Positions 1 to 7,502 of a stretch of 64,000 nucleotides of DNA are shown in pieces; within the stretch, counting starts at the first letter, position 1; each line of letters begins with the position of its first letter. Both the position numbers and the translations under genes were made by a program. Source of the stretch: VRUE01 sp963844395 (GTDB lineage Bacteria; Actinomycetota; Thermoleophilia; Solirubrobacterales; 70-9); contig CAWJNX010000001.1 in the NCBI GenBank assembly GCA_963844395.1, forward strand, positions 868,001 to 932,000. The letters run 5' to 3'. Under the pieces are notes generated by a model. The model saw only the letters and a list, made by a program, of their open reading frames with translations. It was not told the origin of the DNA and made no database searches.

Positions 1-727
1 GGCGTGCCTCGGCCTCGACCGCGGCCAGCTCGATCCGGGTGTTGACGCCCATGGTCGCACCCAGATCGTCAGCCGGATAGGTGGCGACCGAGCGACCGTT
101 TGCGCGCAGGATCGAGAAGACGTCGGTGAGGTAGTACTCGCCCTGGCTGTTCTCGTTGGAGATCTCGCCGAGCGCGGTAGCGAGCAGCGTCGCGTCGAAG
201 ACATAGGTGCCGGCATTGACCTCGCGGAGTGCCATCTCCTCGGGGCTGGCGTCAGCCGTCGATTTGGCCTCGACCACTCGCTCGAACTCGCCGTCGGCGT
301 CACGCACGACTCGGCCGTAGGCGCCCGGCTCGTCGAGCTCAATCGTCAGCATCGTCGCCCCGGCCTTCGCTTCGCGGTGGACCGACAGCATGCCGGCGAT
401 CGTTTTGGCCGAGAGCAGCGGGTGGTCGCCGGAGAGGACGACGACGGTCTCCGATGCGCGGATCGCGTCGAGGGCAGCGCGCAGTGCACCCCCCGTACCG
501 TCGGGCTCGGGCTGGACCACCATCTCGACGCCGTTCGGTAGGCCAGTCGAGATGTCGTGCTTAGGCGAGACGATCGCGACTACCCGACCGGCGCCGGCCT
601 CGCGCGCGGCGAGGATCGGCCAGGCGACCATCGGCCGCCCGCAGACGGGATGGAGCATCTTTGGCAGCGAGGAGCGCATGCGCGTGCCCTCGCCCGCCGC
701 CATGACGAGCACTAGGGGAGAACTCAC
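1..727 (-). CDS. glmU: GlmU, bifunctional UDP-GlcNAc pyrophosphorylase (N-terminal part, cut by window edge)
   Basis: Translating the minus strand from the GTG at 725-727 gives about 242 residues that run off the left edge. The start VSSPLVLVMAAGEGTRMRSS is the nucleotide-binding loop of sugar-phosphate uridylyltransferases, followed by the KMLHPVCGRPM segment, a GTGGA motif, and EVNAGTYVFD and GEYYLTDVF, all typical of the GlmU N-terminal domain. This domain makes UDP-GlcNAc from GlcNAc-1-P and UTP in the cytoplasm for peptidoglycan and cell-surface sugars. The acetyltransferase (left-handed beta-helix) half would lie outside the window, so bifunctionality is inferred from the family. No clear Shine-Dalgarno sequence is seen. 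The upstream 300 bp hold a foldback element and no gene. Confidence 0.9.
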   Translation of the reverse strand, partial: MSSPLVLVMAAGEGTRMRSSLPKMLHPVCGRPMVAWPILAAREAGAGRVVAIVSPKHDISTGLPNGVEMVVQPEPDGTGGALRAALDAIRASETVVVLSGDHPLLSAKTIAGMLSVHREAKAGATMLTIELDEPGAYGRVVRDADGEFERVVEAKSTADASPEEMALREVNAGTYVFDATLLATALGEISNENSQGEYYLTDVFSILRANGRSVATYPADDLGATMGVNTRIELAAVEAEAR

Positions 728-767
728 CCGCGAATCGTAATGCCGCGAGGGAGGGGGCGGGCACCCT

Positions 768-917
768 TTCCGTTTGCTGGGTTTTCGCTACCAGCGGGCG
801 GAGAGAGGGTGGGGCAGCCTTCCGTTTGCTGGGTTTTCGCCGTCAGCGCCGCCGTTTCTCTTTGGTCTTGGGGCGAAAACAGGACGCCGCGCACTCCAGG
901 CTGCCCCACCCTCTCTC
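768..917. repeat. Direct repeat plus long inverted repeat in gene-free region upstream of glmU
   Basis: The interval 728-1030 shows no convincing gene. It holds a 21-bp direct repeat (768-788 and 820-840, reading TTCCGTTTGCTGG then GTTTTCGC). Around the second copy is a nested foldback: a perfect 19-bp inverted repeat (801-819 with 899-917) enclosing a perfect 9-bp one (833-841 with 872-880). A transcript of either strand would form a long hairpin. There is no U-tract, so a standard intrinsic terminator is unlikely. Function is unknown. Confidence 0.6.
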
Positions 918-1030
918 ACTGCTTCATCAGGGCCTGACGCGTCTGGGGCAAGCAGGCCAAGGACGCAGGGAGCGTGGCGTGCTCTGCACGCGAGCGACCG
1001 AGGACGCCGGCATGCGCCGCCCCAGGCGCG

Positions 1031-1600
1031 TCAGGTGCGGGAGAGGTCTTTGCCTAGAAGGGCTGCTGCGGTGAGGGTCCAGCCGGCGAAGATCAGGTCT
1101 ATGCCTACTAGTAGGCCGATTGCCCAGTCGGCGGAGCTGGGGAACTCGGCTAGTACGAGGATGCCGATCAGGAGGCTGGCTACGCCGTTGAGGCCTAGTA
1201 GGCCGGCGTTTTGCTGGCCGCGTGAGGCGAAGGCGATGGCGGTTCGCGTCGCGCCCATGAAGAGAAAGTAGAGGCCGAGGACGAGGGTCAAGGTCAGGGT
1301 GCCGTTGTCGGGCTCGATTACCAGCCAGAAGCCGACCAGCAGCGTGAGCAGTGCCCAGAGCAGCCGCAGTAGGACGGTGCCGAGCGAGTGTGCCGTGAAA
1401 GCGCCGGCGATCATGACGGCGCCGACGAAGATCAATACCCAGCCGATGAAGATCGCCGTCCCCACCGAGGCGACAGCCGGCACCAGGATCGCGAAGCAGC
1501 CGGTGAGGATCGCCAGCACCCCGATCGCCAGCAGAGCCTTCCAGCTGCGAGCCAGTCCGTCACGCACTTCAGGGTCCAGCGCAGCTCCTCCCATCTCCAT
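1031..1600 (-). CDS. HdeD family (DUF308) integral membrane protein
   Basis: The 189-residue protein has a short acidic N-terminus (MEMGGAALDPEVRDGLARSW) followed by about six hydrophobic segments arranged in pairs, with GWVLIFVGAVMIAGAF and related repeats characteristic of the HdeD/DUF308 family. Members are inner-membrane proteins linked to acid or stress resistance in enterics; the role in actinobacteria is not established. The ORF is open further upstream to 1669, but family length (about 180-200 aa) and the position of the first hydrophobic stretch favour the ATG at 1600. It stands alone between glmU and an HNH gene, all read leftwards, with no obvious operon partner. Confidence 0.8.
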   Translation of the reverse strand: MEMGGAALDPEVRDGLARSWKALLAIGVLAILTGCFAILVPAVASVGTAIFIGWVLIFVGAVMIAGAFTAHSLGTVLLRLLWALLTLLVGFWLVIEPDNGTLTLTLVLGLYFLFMGATRTAIAFASRGQQNAGLLGLNGVASLLIGILVLAEFPSSADWAIGLLVGIDLIFAGWTLTAAALLGKDLSRT

Positions 1601-1678
1601 GCGGATGACCCTAAGTGCTCGCTCGGACGCGACCCACCATGGCCGATGCGGCGACGTCTTCCGGGGCACTTCGGGCCC

Positions 1679-2431
1679 TTACCTTTTGGCCGCTTCTCGT
1701 TCGTTCTGTCGCTCGTAGAAGCGCACCCACTTGCGCACGGCGTTGTCGGAGACGCCGTATTTGCGACCGACCGCTACCCAGCCGCTTGCCTCGACTTCCG
1801 CCAACAGTCGTTTGCAGGGCGGCCGCTCGGTTCGACGCTGGTCGAGCTGAGACCTCCCGCGCAGTACCGATCGGTCCCATTTCATCCCGCATTCTCGCGA
1901 GCAATATCGGTGGTTTCGGTATTTGGCGAAAAACTCCCGCGCACACCGCTTACAAGACCGCTCGATGGGCCGTCGGCGATTTTTACGGCCGCAATGGGTG
2001 TCGAGGGTTGCCGCGCAATTGGGACACACAACTCGGAGGTTCTCAATTCGATTGTCGTCCGGAATGCCATTAATGTGATCAAGGATCAACGACATGCTGC
2101 GTCCGCGCCAGTTTTCGTCCTGACCGCACAGCTCGCAGATCCTTTCCTTCAAGCCCTCGCCAAACAACCGCTCCTTGAGCTTGCCACGCGAATAAGTCGA
2201 GCCTTGAATGAGAACCTCCGCCAGCGGCTTCGCCGCTTTGTTCAGGTTCCGATTTGCGGCAGCTCCGGGATCGAAGTGATCCGTCGGAATCCTCCAAACC
2301 TCATTCACCCATCTCTTCAGCAACGCATGATTGCCCCCTGCCGGGCGCATCCCCAGCCGACGCAGTGTCTCGCTGTACGACTTCGATCTGGCAACCGCAG
2401 CCGACGCCTCCTCCTTTGTGTACCGTGGCAT
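1679..2431 (-). CDS. HNH endonuclease with C-terminal helix-turn-helix
   Basis: About 250 residues. The N-terminal part (MPRYTKEEASAAVARSKSYS) looks like a small helical DNA-binding module. At about residues 96-140 a zinc-binding HNH nuclease follows: CELCG, then LILDHINGIPDDNRIENL, then VVCPNC. A second Cys pair (CKRCAR, YCSREC) suggests a further zinc ribbon. The last 45 residues (VGRKYGVSDNAVRKWVRFYE) form a helix-turn-helix. HNH enzymes of this stand-alone type are often homing or mobile-element nucleases. The gene lies 67 bp from, and divergent to, a tRNA-Gln gene. The start at 2431 was chosen because upstream codons overlap the tRNA promoter region. The target is unknown. Confidence 0.8.
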   Translation of the reverse strand: MPRYTKEEASAAVARSKSYSETLRRLGMRPAGGNHALLKRWVNEVWRIPTDHFDPGAAANRNLNKAAKPLAEVLIQGSTYSRGKLKERLFGEGLKERICELCGQDENWRGRSMSLILDHINGIPDDNRIENLRVVCPNCAATLDTHCGRKNRRRPIERSCKRCAREFFAKYRNHRYCSRECGMKWDRSVLRGRSQLDQRRTERPPCKRLLAEVEASGWVAVGRKYGVSDNAVRKWVRFYERQNEREAAKR

Positions 2432-2498
2432 ACCGAAATAGTAAGCGCGCCCTCGGACATTTTGGAGGATGGGTCCGCACGGTAAGGTCGGGGGACAA

Positions 2499-2571
2499 TC
2501 CGGGGTGGTGTAGCTGGTTAGCACTTCTGGTTTTGGTCCAGACAGCGGGGGTTCGAATCCTCCCCCCGGAA
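2499..2571 (+). tRNA. tRNA-Gln(TTG)
   Basis: A 73-nt cloverleaf can be drawn by hand. The acceptor stem pairs TCCGGGG with CCCCGGA, the discriminator base is A, and the D-loop contains AGCTGGTTAGCA. The anticodon stem TCTGG/CCAGA encloses the loop TTTTGGT, giving anticodon TTG (glutamine, CAA codons). The T-arm is GGGGG-TTCGAAT-CCTCC with one G-U pair. CCA is not encoded. Confidence 0.93.
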
Positions 2572-2620
2572 CTCAGTTCGCTCGGGAAGCCAGCGGCACC
2601 AAGCGCATCGCTCCGACCCA

Positions 2621-3832
2621 CTACTCCTCCGAGCTGCGCGGGACCTTGCCGCCTTTGGCGCCTGGCTCCAGCGCCGGGCCTCGGGGTGAGGCTATGCCGA
2701 GGACTCGCATCGCCTTCAGACCGAGGCCCAGCTTCTCGCGGCCCTCGGTGGCGGAAACGTCGTGGCCGCAGAGCTCGCGGACGCGCTCGAGGCGATAGCG
2801 GATCGTGTGGCGGTGGGTGAAGAGCTGTTTGGCGGTGGCGGCGACGTTGCCGTCGTTGCCTAGGTATGCCTCAACGGTCGCCACCAGCTCGGTCTCGTAC
2901 TGCTCGTCGTAGGCGGCGAGCGGCTCGATCGTCTCCGCATAGAAGCGTTCCAGCTCGCCCGGGTCCTCGCTCATCGCCGGCAGCAGCAGGCGGTAGGCGC
3001 CGGTGTCCTCGAAGGCGAGCAGGGCGCGGCCCTCCGCTTCGCCGACGTTGACGGCGAGGCGTGCCTCGTTGCCAGCCCGGTAGAGATCGACCGGGTCAGC
3101 GACACGGCGACTGGCGCCGATCGTCAGGTGGAAGGCCGGCAGGGCGTCCTCCAGCTCGCGCGAGAGGCCGGCGATGGCGCGGGCCAGCCGCTCGTCGTCC
3201 TCGGCCGGAGCGATCACGGCGATCTCCGCCGCCGTCTCGCCGGCCTCCGCGGTCGCCAGGGCGCCGGGAGCGAGCGAACGCAGCGTACGCATCGCCAGGT
3301 TCAGCACCCGCGCCCGCCACTCGCCGGTCTGGGCGGCACGCGGCGCGGCGCGGACGAGGATCGCTCCCGCACCCTTCTCGAGGTCGGCGCCCAGCTCGGC
3401 CCCACGGGCGACGATGTCACCGCGGTCGGTGACCTCCCGCCCGAAGACGGCGGCGACGAAGACTCCCGCCACCTCCTCGCTCTCCCAGTCGGGAGCGCGG
3501 GAGCGCTCCAGCTCGAGGGCCAGCAGCGTCGTCACCATCCGCGCCATTGCCGGGTCGGGAGCGGTGGCAGCGCGGTAACGGAGCTCACCAACGGCTGCAT
3601 CGGCGACGCGCAGCTCGACTTCCGTCACCTTCTCCCCCCCGGCCAGCAGCTTCTTCTCCTGATCCGGCGAGGCGCCGGCCACCGCAAGCACCGCGCCCGA
3701 GCGGTCGATCAGCGCCACGCTGGCATCGAGCACCCGCGCCGCGGCCCGCGCCACCGCCGGCAGGCCGGCCCCGGACTCGACCGCCTCCGAGAGGGCATCG
3801 AGCGTGTTGGCTTGCTTGGAAACCGCATCCAT
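2621..3832 (-). CDS. PucR/CdaR-type transcriptional regulator
   Basis: The 403-residue protein has an N-terminal sensor-like region (DASVALIDRSGAVLAVAG, about residues 35-110), a central GGDEF-like CdaR domain (about 130-290), and the characteristic C-terminal PucR helix-turn-helix: ETELVATVEAYL, then NVAATAKQLFTHRHTIRYRL, then ERVRELCG. Regulators of this class usually control nitrogen, purine or sugar-acid catabolism; the ligand here cannot be deduced. ATG at 3832 is used; a second ATG four bases on is out of frame. The preceding 130 bp contain a strong foldback that would be the 5' leader of this transcript. Confidence 0.88.
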   Translation of the reverse strand: MDAVSKQANTLDALSEAVESGAGLPAVARAAARVLDASVALIDRSGAVLAVAGASPDQEKKLLAGGEKVTEVELRVADAAVGELRYRAATAPDPAMARMVTTLLALELERSRAPDWESEEVAGVFVAAVFGREVTDRGDIVARGAELGADLEKGAGAILVRAAPRAAQTGEWRARVLNLAMRTLRSLAPGALATAEAGETAAEIAVIAPAEDDERLARAIAGLSRELEDALPAFHLTIGASRRVADPVDLYRAGNEARLAVNVGEAEGRALLAFEDTGAYRLLLPAMSEDPGELERFYAETIEPLAAYDEQYETELVATVEAYLGNDGNVAATAKQLFTHRHTIRYRLERVRELCGHDVSATEGREKLGLGLKAMRVLGIASPRGPALEPGAKGGKVPRSSEE

Positions 3833-3849
3833 TCCCCAATTATCGGCTA

Positions 3850-3963
3850 GAGGCCTCGGTGCCGGAGACCAAGCCAGAGGGTGACGGGTGAGCGCCCAGG
3901 TAGTGGTGCTACCTGAGCGCTCGCACGGTGCACTCTGGCGCCGGTATCCGGCGGCGAGGCCTC
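3850..3963. ncRNA. Structured intergenic element, possible leader of the PucR gene
   Basis: Nested complementary segments span the whole gap. The outer stem is 3850-3858 (GAGGCCTCG) with 3955-3963. A middle stem is 3874-3879 with 3933-3938 (CCAGAG/CTCTGG). The inner hairpin is 3890-3895 with 3917-3922, and 3897-3903 with 3909-3915 (CAGGTAG/CTACCTG). On the minus strand it lies directly 5' of the PucR-type gene. It could be an RNA leader, a terminator for the upstream small membrane protein gene, or a repeat element. It does not match a riboswitch I can name. Confidence 0.4.
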
Positions 3964-4240
3964 AGCCGAGCAGTTCGGCGATGTCGTTGTAGTAGTAGAC
4001 GACGGCGAGGCCGACCACGACCCCGGTCAGAACCAGGGCAAGGAGGACGATCACCGAGAGGACGCCGGCCACTGCCTTCTCCCAGAGCCGTCCGTAGGAG
4101 CCGACGGCGGGGACGAGGATCAGGGCGACGAAGGCGACAAGGCTGACCGCCGCGGCGGCGCCGAAAAGCACGTACTCATCTTCGATCTTCTGCAGGGCGA
4201 GCGGGATCTCTTGCAACGCGAGTCGAAGCACGGGGCTCAT
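3962..4240 (-). CDS. Small two-TM membrane protein
   Basis: 92 residues starting MSPVLRLALQEIPLALQKIE, then two strongly hydrophobic helices (VLFGAAAAVSLVAFVALILV at about 29-48 and AGVLSVIVLLALVLTGVVVG at about 62-81). I do not recognise a family. The ORF is open upstream to 4318, but those residues are low-complexity Ser/Arg/Pro, so ATG 4240 is preferred. It overlaps the 3' end of the PAP2 reading frame by 65 nt, implying translational coupling to the DedA/PAP2 unit. It is probably a membrane accessory or a lineage-specific protein. Confidence 0.55.
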   Translation of the reverse strand: MSPVLRLALQEIPLALQKIEDEYVLFGAAAAVSLVAFVALILVPAVGSYGRLWEKAVAGVLSVIVLLALVLTGVVVGLAVVYYYNDIAELLG

Positions 4241-4604
4241 TCTGTCGCAACGCGGAGATGACGAGGGCGACGGCCGCGCAGAGCGAGAAGGCGGCCGCGC
4301 CAAGTGCCCAGCCGGCATTGACGTCGCTCAGGTAGTGGACGTCGAGATAGACGCGCGAGAGGCCGACTGCGGCGGTCAACGCGATCCCGACAACGACCAC
4401 CGCGGCGCCGCGCGTCATCCCGGTGCGCAACCGCATCACGATCGTCACCGCCAGCCAGACGTAGAAGGTCGAGTAGGCGGCATGGCCGCTGGGGAAGGAG
4501 GAGCCCGTGGCATCGACTAAGCCACCGTCCGGGCGGGGGCGGTCGATCGCGTCCTTGATCTCGTGGACGCCGGCGAAGGTGAGGCCGATTCCCACCGCGA
4601 GCAC
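4176..4604 (-). CDS. PAP2 phosphatase domain (C-terminal part of DedA-PAP2 protein, after an in-frame stop)
   Basis: The three PAP2 phosphatase signatures are intact: K-x6-RP (KDAIDRPRP), PSGH (SSFPSGHAAYS) and SR-x5-H-x3-D (SRVYLDVHYLSD). Such enzymes dephosphorylate lipid phosphates (phosphatidate, undecaprenyl-PP) at the membrane. The frame is continuous with the upstream DedA gene except for one TAA at 4623-4625, six codons before this GTG. The first PAP2 helices are encoded before that stop, so this piece alone is a truncated domain. Options are a nonsense mutation, a sequencing error or stop readthrough; a genuine separate gene is less likely. Confidence 0.7.
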   Translation of the reverse strand: MLAVGIGLTFAGVHEIKDAIDRPRPDGGLVDATGSSFPSGHAAYSTFYVWLAVTIVMRLRTGMTRGAAVVVVGIALTAAVGLSRVYLDVHYLSDVNAGWALGAAAFSLCAAVALVISALRQNEPRASTRVARDPARPAEDRR

Positions 4605-4622
4605 GCCCAGCTCGGCCCAGCG

Positions 4623-5714
4623 TTAACGGACGGCAAGCAATGCGCCGCAGACAGCCGCGAGCGGCAGGACGAGGGCCGAGGAGCCGAGCACCGTGACGGC
4701 CTTGGCGACGTCGACCAGCCAGGCCGTGCGCAGGCTGTTGACGACGTCGATCGCGGTCATGTCCCCGGGAGTCGGGCCGGCGTCGCCGCTGACGATCGAC
4801 GCGTAGGCGACGAGAACGAAGCCGGCGACCGCGAGCGTCGCCATCAGCGTGGTGAACTCCAGCCCGAAGGTGCCGCCCGGCGTGACGCGGGCCCAGAGGA
4901 AGCGCAGCTGCGGCTGGAAGCGACGCCCGAGCACGACCGGCCAGCGAGCCACCGCATGTCCCTCCATCCAGCGCACCGCGGCACGCCGGTTCTCCGCAAC
5001 CCGAAGGCGGCGGTAGAGGAAGATCGAGCCGACGGTGACGGCGATCAGGGTGCCGAGCAGGAACGCCCCTCGACCCGCGTACTTGGCGGCGGTGTCGATG
5101 CTACGTGAGAAGACGTAGCCGATCAGGATGTGCGCCGAGGACCAGATTCCGGTGCCGAGGATGCTGTAGGGGACGAAGGCGCGGTAACGCATCCCCGAGC
5201 CGCCGGCGATGAACGGCGCCAGGGCGCGGACGATGCCGACGAAGCGGCCGATGAAGATCGTCTTGCCTCCGTGGCGGGAGAAGTAGTCCTCGACCCCTTC
5301 GAAGCGCTCGTGGCCGAGTCCGAAGCGGGGCCCGTGTCGGAGCACGAAGTCGCGGCCGAGGCGGCGGCCGACCAGGAAGCTCGTCGTGTCCCCCGCCCAG
5401 GCGGCGAACCAGGCGATCGCGATCAGGATGTACACGTCGATTGCGCCCTGACCGGCGACCGCACCGCCAAGCAGCATCACCGTCTCACCAGGGACGACGA
5501 GGCCGACGAAAGCGCCGGTCTCGGCGAAGGCGAAGACGCCGACCAGCAGGTAGGTCCAGGCGCCGAGCGTGTTGGAGACGTCCTCGAGCAGCTGCTGGAG
5601 GTCGTCGTGGGGGATGACGCGGCTGATCAGGTAGTAGCCGGCGGCGATCGCGGCGGCGATCGCGACGAGCACGACGCGCCGACGGCGGCGATCCTCTGGG
5701 AGCTGGAGTTTCAT
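4623..5714 (-). CDS. DedA family (SNARE-associated) membrane protein, N-terminal part of a DedA-PAP2 fusion
   Basis: 363 residues from ATG 5714 (MKLQLPEDRRRRRVVLVAIA). The DedA core is clear: FAETGAFVGLVVPGETVMLL, AWAGDTTSFLVGRRLGR, and FIGRFVGIVRALAPFIAGGS with the conserved F-G-R-F and R-x-P motif. DedA proteins are likely polyprenyl-phosphate or lipid flippases. The C-terminal 100 residues already form the first helices of a PAP2 domain before TAA 4623-4625, so the ancestral product was probably a fusion of about 500 residues that moves a lipid carrier and dephosphorylates it. The gene starts 13 bp after ispE and is probably co-transcribed with it. Confidence 0.85.
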   Translation of the reverse strand: MKLQLPEDRRRRRVVLVAIAAAIAAGYYLISRVIPHDDLQQLLEDVSNTLGAWTYLLVGVFAFAETGAFVGLVVPGETVMLLGGAVAGQGAIDVYILIAIAWFAAWAGDTTSFLVGRRLGRDFVLRHGPRFGLGHERFEGVEDYFSRHGGKTIFIGRFVGIVRALAPFIAGGSGMRYRAFVPYSILGTGIWSSAHILIGYVFSRSIDTAAKYAGRGAFLLGTLIAVTVGSIFLYRRLRVAENRRAAVRWMEGHAVARWPVVLGRRFQPQLRFLWARVTPGGTFGLEFTTLMATLAVAGFVLVAYASIVSGDAGPTPGDMTAIDVVNSLRTAWLVDVAKAVTVLGSSALVLPLAAVCGALLAVR

Positions 5715-5727
5715 TGGGCGAAGGCTC

Positions 5728-6630
5728 TCAAGGGGCGCGGCCAGCCTCGCAGACGATGGCGTCGTCGCGGCCGAGGCTCGCCGCCGCCCGGGTTGCCCCG
5801 ACCAGGGTCGGGAAGAGGCCGACGGCGGTCGGCCCGGAGCCACTCATGAAGACGAGTGGGGTGTCGGACTCGCTGTCGGCGCCGGCGGCGCGGAGGGCGT
5901 CGATCGCCGCGCCGATCTCGGGACGCAGCGAGCGGGCCGCCGGCTCGAGGTCGTTGACGAGGAGGTCCCCGTAGGAGAGCGGCGAGGCGCCGGTGCCGGC
6001 CGCATCGCGCAGTTGCGCCGCGAGGCTTTCCAGGGCCCCGGTCTCCCGACCCAGCCCAAGTCGATCGGCCTCGGCGAAGACCGCCGCGGTGCTTAGCCCT
6101 CCCCCACCCGGCAAAAGCACGACCGCATGCGGCGCGGGATCGGGCAGCCGCTCGACCCGCTCGCCCGCGCCCAACACAAGCGAGAGAGCCGGGACGAGCT
6201 GCGACGGCACGTCGGCGCCGAGCTCGGCGGCAATCGAGAGTACGTCACGGACGCGACTCTCACCGGCCGAAATCTCTTCGCCGGCGATCGACTCGAGAGC
6301 GGGAAGATCGCCGCTGGCAAGGCGCAGGACCGCGGCGGCGTCGGCGCTGCCGCCTCCCAAGCCGGCGGCTACGGGGATCCGCTTCTCGATCTCGATCCGC
6401 AGCGGCGGCCGCTCCCAACCCCGCTCCCGCAGTGCCACCAGCGCCCGCGTGACCAGGTTTTCGCCCTCGACGCCGGCGCAGACGACTTCGTCTTGCCCCG
6501 CCTCGGAGACCTCGATCGGGTCGGCCAGCGTCAGCGGCTCGAACAGTGAGCAGAGCTCGTGCAGGCCGTCCTTGCGGCGCGGCCCGAGGAAGAGGCAGAG
6601 GTTGAGCTTGGCGGGGGCGAGTATGCGCAT
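5728..6630 (-). CDS. ispE: IspE, 4-diphosphocytidyl-2-C-methyl-D-erythritol kinase
   Basis: 300 residues; the start ATG 6630 gives MRILAPAKLNLCLFLGPRR, the canonical PAKLNL opening. The GHMP-kinase ATP loop PVAAGLGGGSADAAA (about residues 94-108) and the C-terminal motif SGSGPTAVGLF are present. It phosphorylates CDP-methylerythritol in the MEP isoprenoid pathway. Order tatD-rsmA-ispE is conserved in many actinobacteria. A longer ORF upstream overlaps a foldback element and was rejected as the start. The product is intact and of normal length. Confidence 0.95.
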   Translation of the reverse strand: MRILAPAKLNLCLFLGPRRKDGLHELCSLFEPLTLADPIEVSEAGQDEVVCAGVEGENLVTRALVALRERGWERPPLRIEIEKRIPVAAGLGGGSADAAAVLRLASGDLPALESIAGEEISAGESRVRDVLSIAAELGADVPSQLVPALSLVLGAGERVERLPDPAPHAVVLLPGGGGLSTAAVFAEADRLGLGRETGALESLAAQLRDAAGTGASPLSYGDLLVNDLEPAARSLRPEIGAAIDALRAAGADSESDTPLVFMSGSGPTAVGLFPTLVGATRAAASLGRDDAIVCEAGRAP

Positions 6631-6638
6631 TCGGTGTG

Positions 6639-6749
6639 GGGCCTGTCCCGGGAGGGGTTCGCTCAACTTTTTCTGAAGACGGTCATCGGCTGTCCGCAAG
6701 CCGCAGCGCAGAAAAAGTACAAGCCGCTCACCCCTACCGGGACAGGCCC
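6639..6749. repeat. 111-bp foldback element between rsmA and ispE (20-bp terminal inverted repeats)
   Basis: The terminal arms 6639-6658 and 6730-6749 match at 19 of 20 positions (GGGCCTGTCCCGG, then AGGGGT). Inside is a second perfect inverted repeat (6666-6675 ACTTTTTCTG with 6709-6718) and a central small hairpin (CGGCT/AGCCG). The right arm includes the last codon and stop of rsmA (stop 6734-6736). The outer arm sequence recurs at 21017-21033. This looks like a miniature repeat element rather than a simple terminator. No target-site duplication is evident. Confidence 0.6.
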
Positions 6750-7492
6750 TGCGCCAGGGTGCGGAACTCGCCTGGTGAGAGCTGCTCGGCACGGGTGTCC
6801 TCGGGTAGACCGAGATCGCGCAGTCCGGCGCGGACGGAGTCGAGAGAGCCGGGGCGCACGTGCTCGACCGAGCGGGCCAGCGACTTGCGCCGGTGGGCGA
6901 AGGCGGCGCGGACCAGCTCGCGCGTCGCCGGATCGGCCGCCGCCCCGGTGCGGCGCAGGCCGAGGATCGCCGACTCGACTCGCGGCCGCGGCCGGAAGAC
7001 GGCGGGGTCGACCGTGCGCAGCAGCTTCACCTCGCAGGCGAGCTGGACGAGGACGCTCGGCGAGCCGTAGGTGCGACTGCCGGGCCCGGCCCGCAGCCGG
7101 TCGGCGATCTCTCGCTGGACCATCACCGTCCAGCTGCGCAGTGAAGGCAGCTCCTCGATCGTGCGCAGGAGGACCGGCGTCGCGACCGAGTAGGGCAGGT
7201 TGGCGACCATCGCGGTCGGAGGCGGGTCGAGGGCACCGAGGTCAAGCTTCATCGCGTCGCCCCAGTGCAGGTCCAAGTTCGAGCGGGCGGCGAGTGGCGC
7301 CAGCGCCTCCTCCAAACGACGGTCGAGCTCCACCGCGTGGACGTGGGCGACCGCCGCCGCCAGGCGCTCGGTCAGCACTCCCTCCCCCGCCCCCACCTCC
7401 AGCACGACGTCCTCGAGCGAGAGGGCGGCGTCGCGGAGGATCGCGTCGAGCAGGTTGGGATCGGCGAGGAAGTTCTGGCCGAGCCTGACCAC
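6734..7492 (-). CDS. rsmA: RsmA/KsgA, 16S rRNA (adenine1518/1519-N6)-dimethyltransferase
   Basis: 252 residues from GTG 7492, preceded by a GAGG Shine-Dalgarno-like sequence. MVRLGQNFLADPNLLDAI is the family N-terminus. SAM-binding motif I is VLEVGAGEGVLTERL, and the catalytic motif IV is ANLPYSVATPVLL. The C-terminal helical domain includes VVFRPRPRVESA-type residues (AVFRPRPRVESAILGL) and AFAHRRKSLARS. It dimethylates two adenines in helix 45 of 16S rRNA during small-subunit maturation. The start lies 10 bp after the tatD stop, so the two are translationally linked. Confidence 0.95.
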   Translation of the reverse strand: MVRLGQNFLADPNLLDAILRDAALSLEDVVLEVGAGEGVLTERLAAAVAHVHAVELDRRLEEALAPLAARSNLDLHWGDAMKLDLGALDPPPTAMVANLPYSVATPVLLRTIEELPSLRSWTVMVQREIADRLRAGPGSRTYGSPSVLVQLACEVKLLRTVDPAVFRPRPRVESAILGLRRTGAAADPATRELVRAAFAHRRKSLARSVEHVRPGSLDSVRAGLRDLGLPEDTRAEQLSPGEFRTLAQGLSR

Positions 7493-7502
7493 GCTCAGCG
7501 CC

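Noticed and set aside
3850..3963. Possible glycine riboswitch (CACTCTGG-like ending on the plus strand)
   Set aside because: The conserved aptamer core of glycine riboswitches is absent and no gene follows on that strand.
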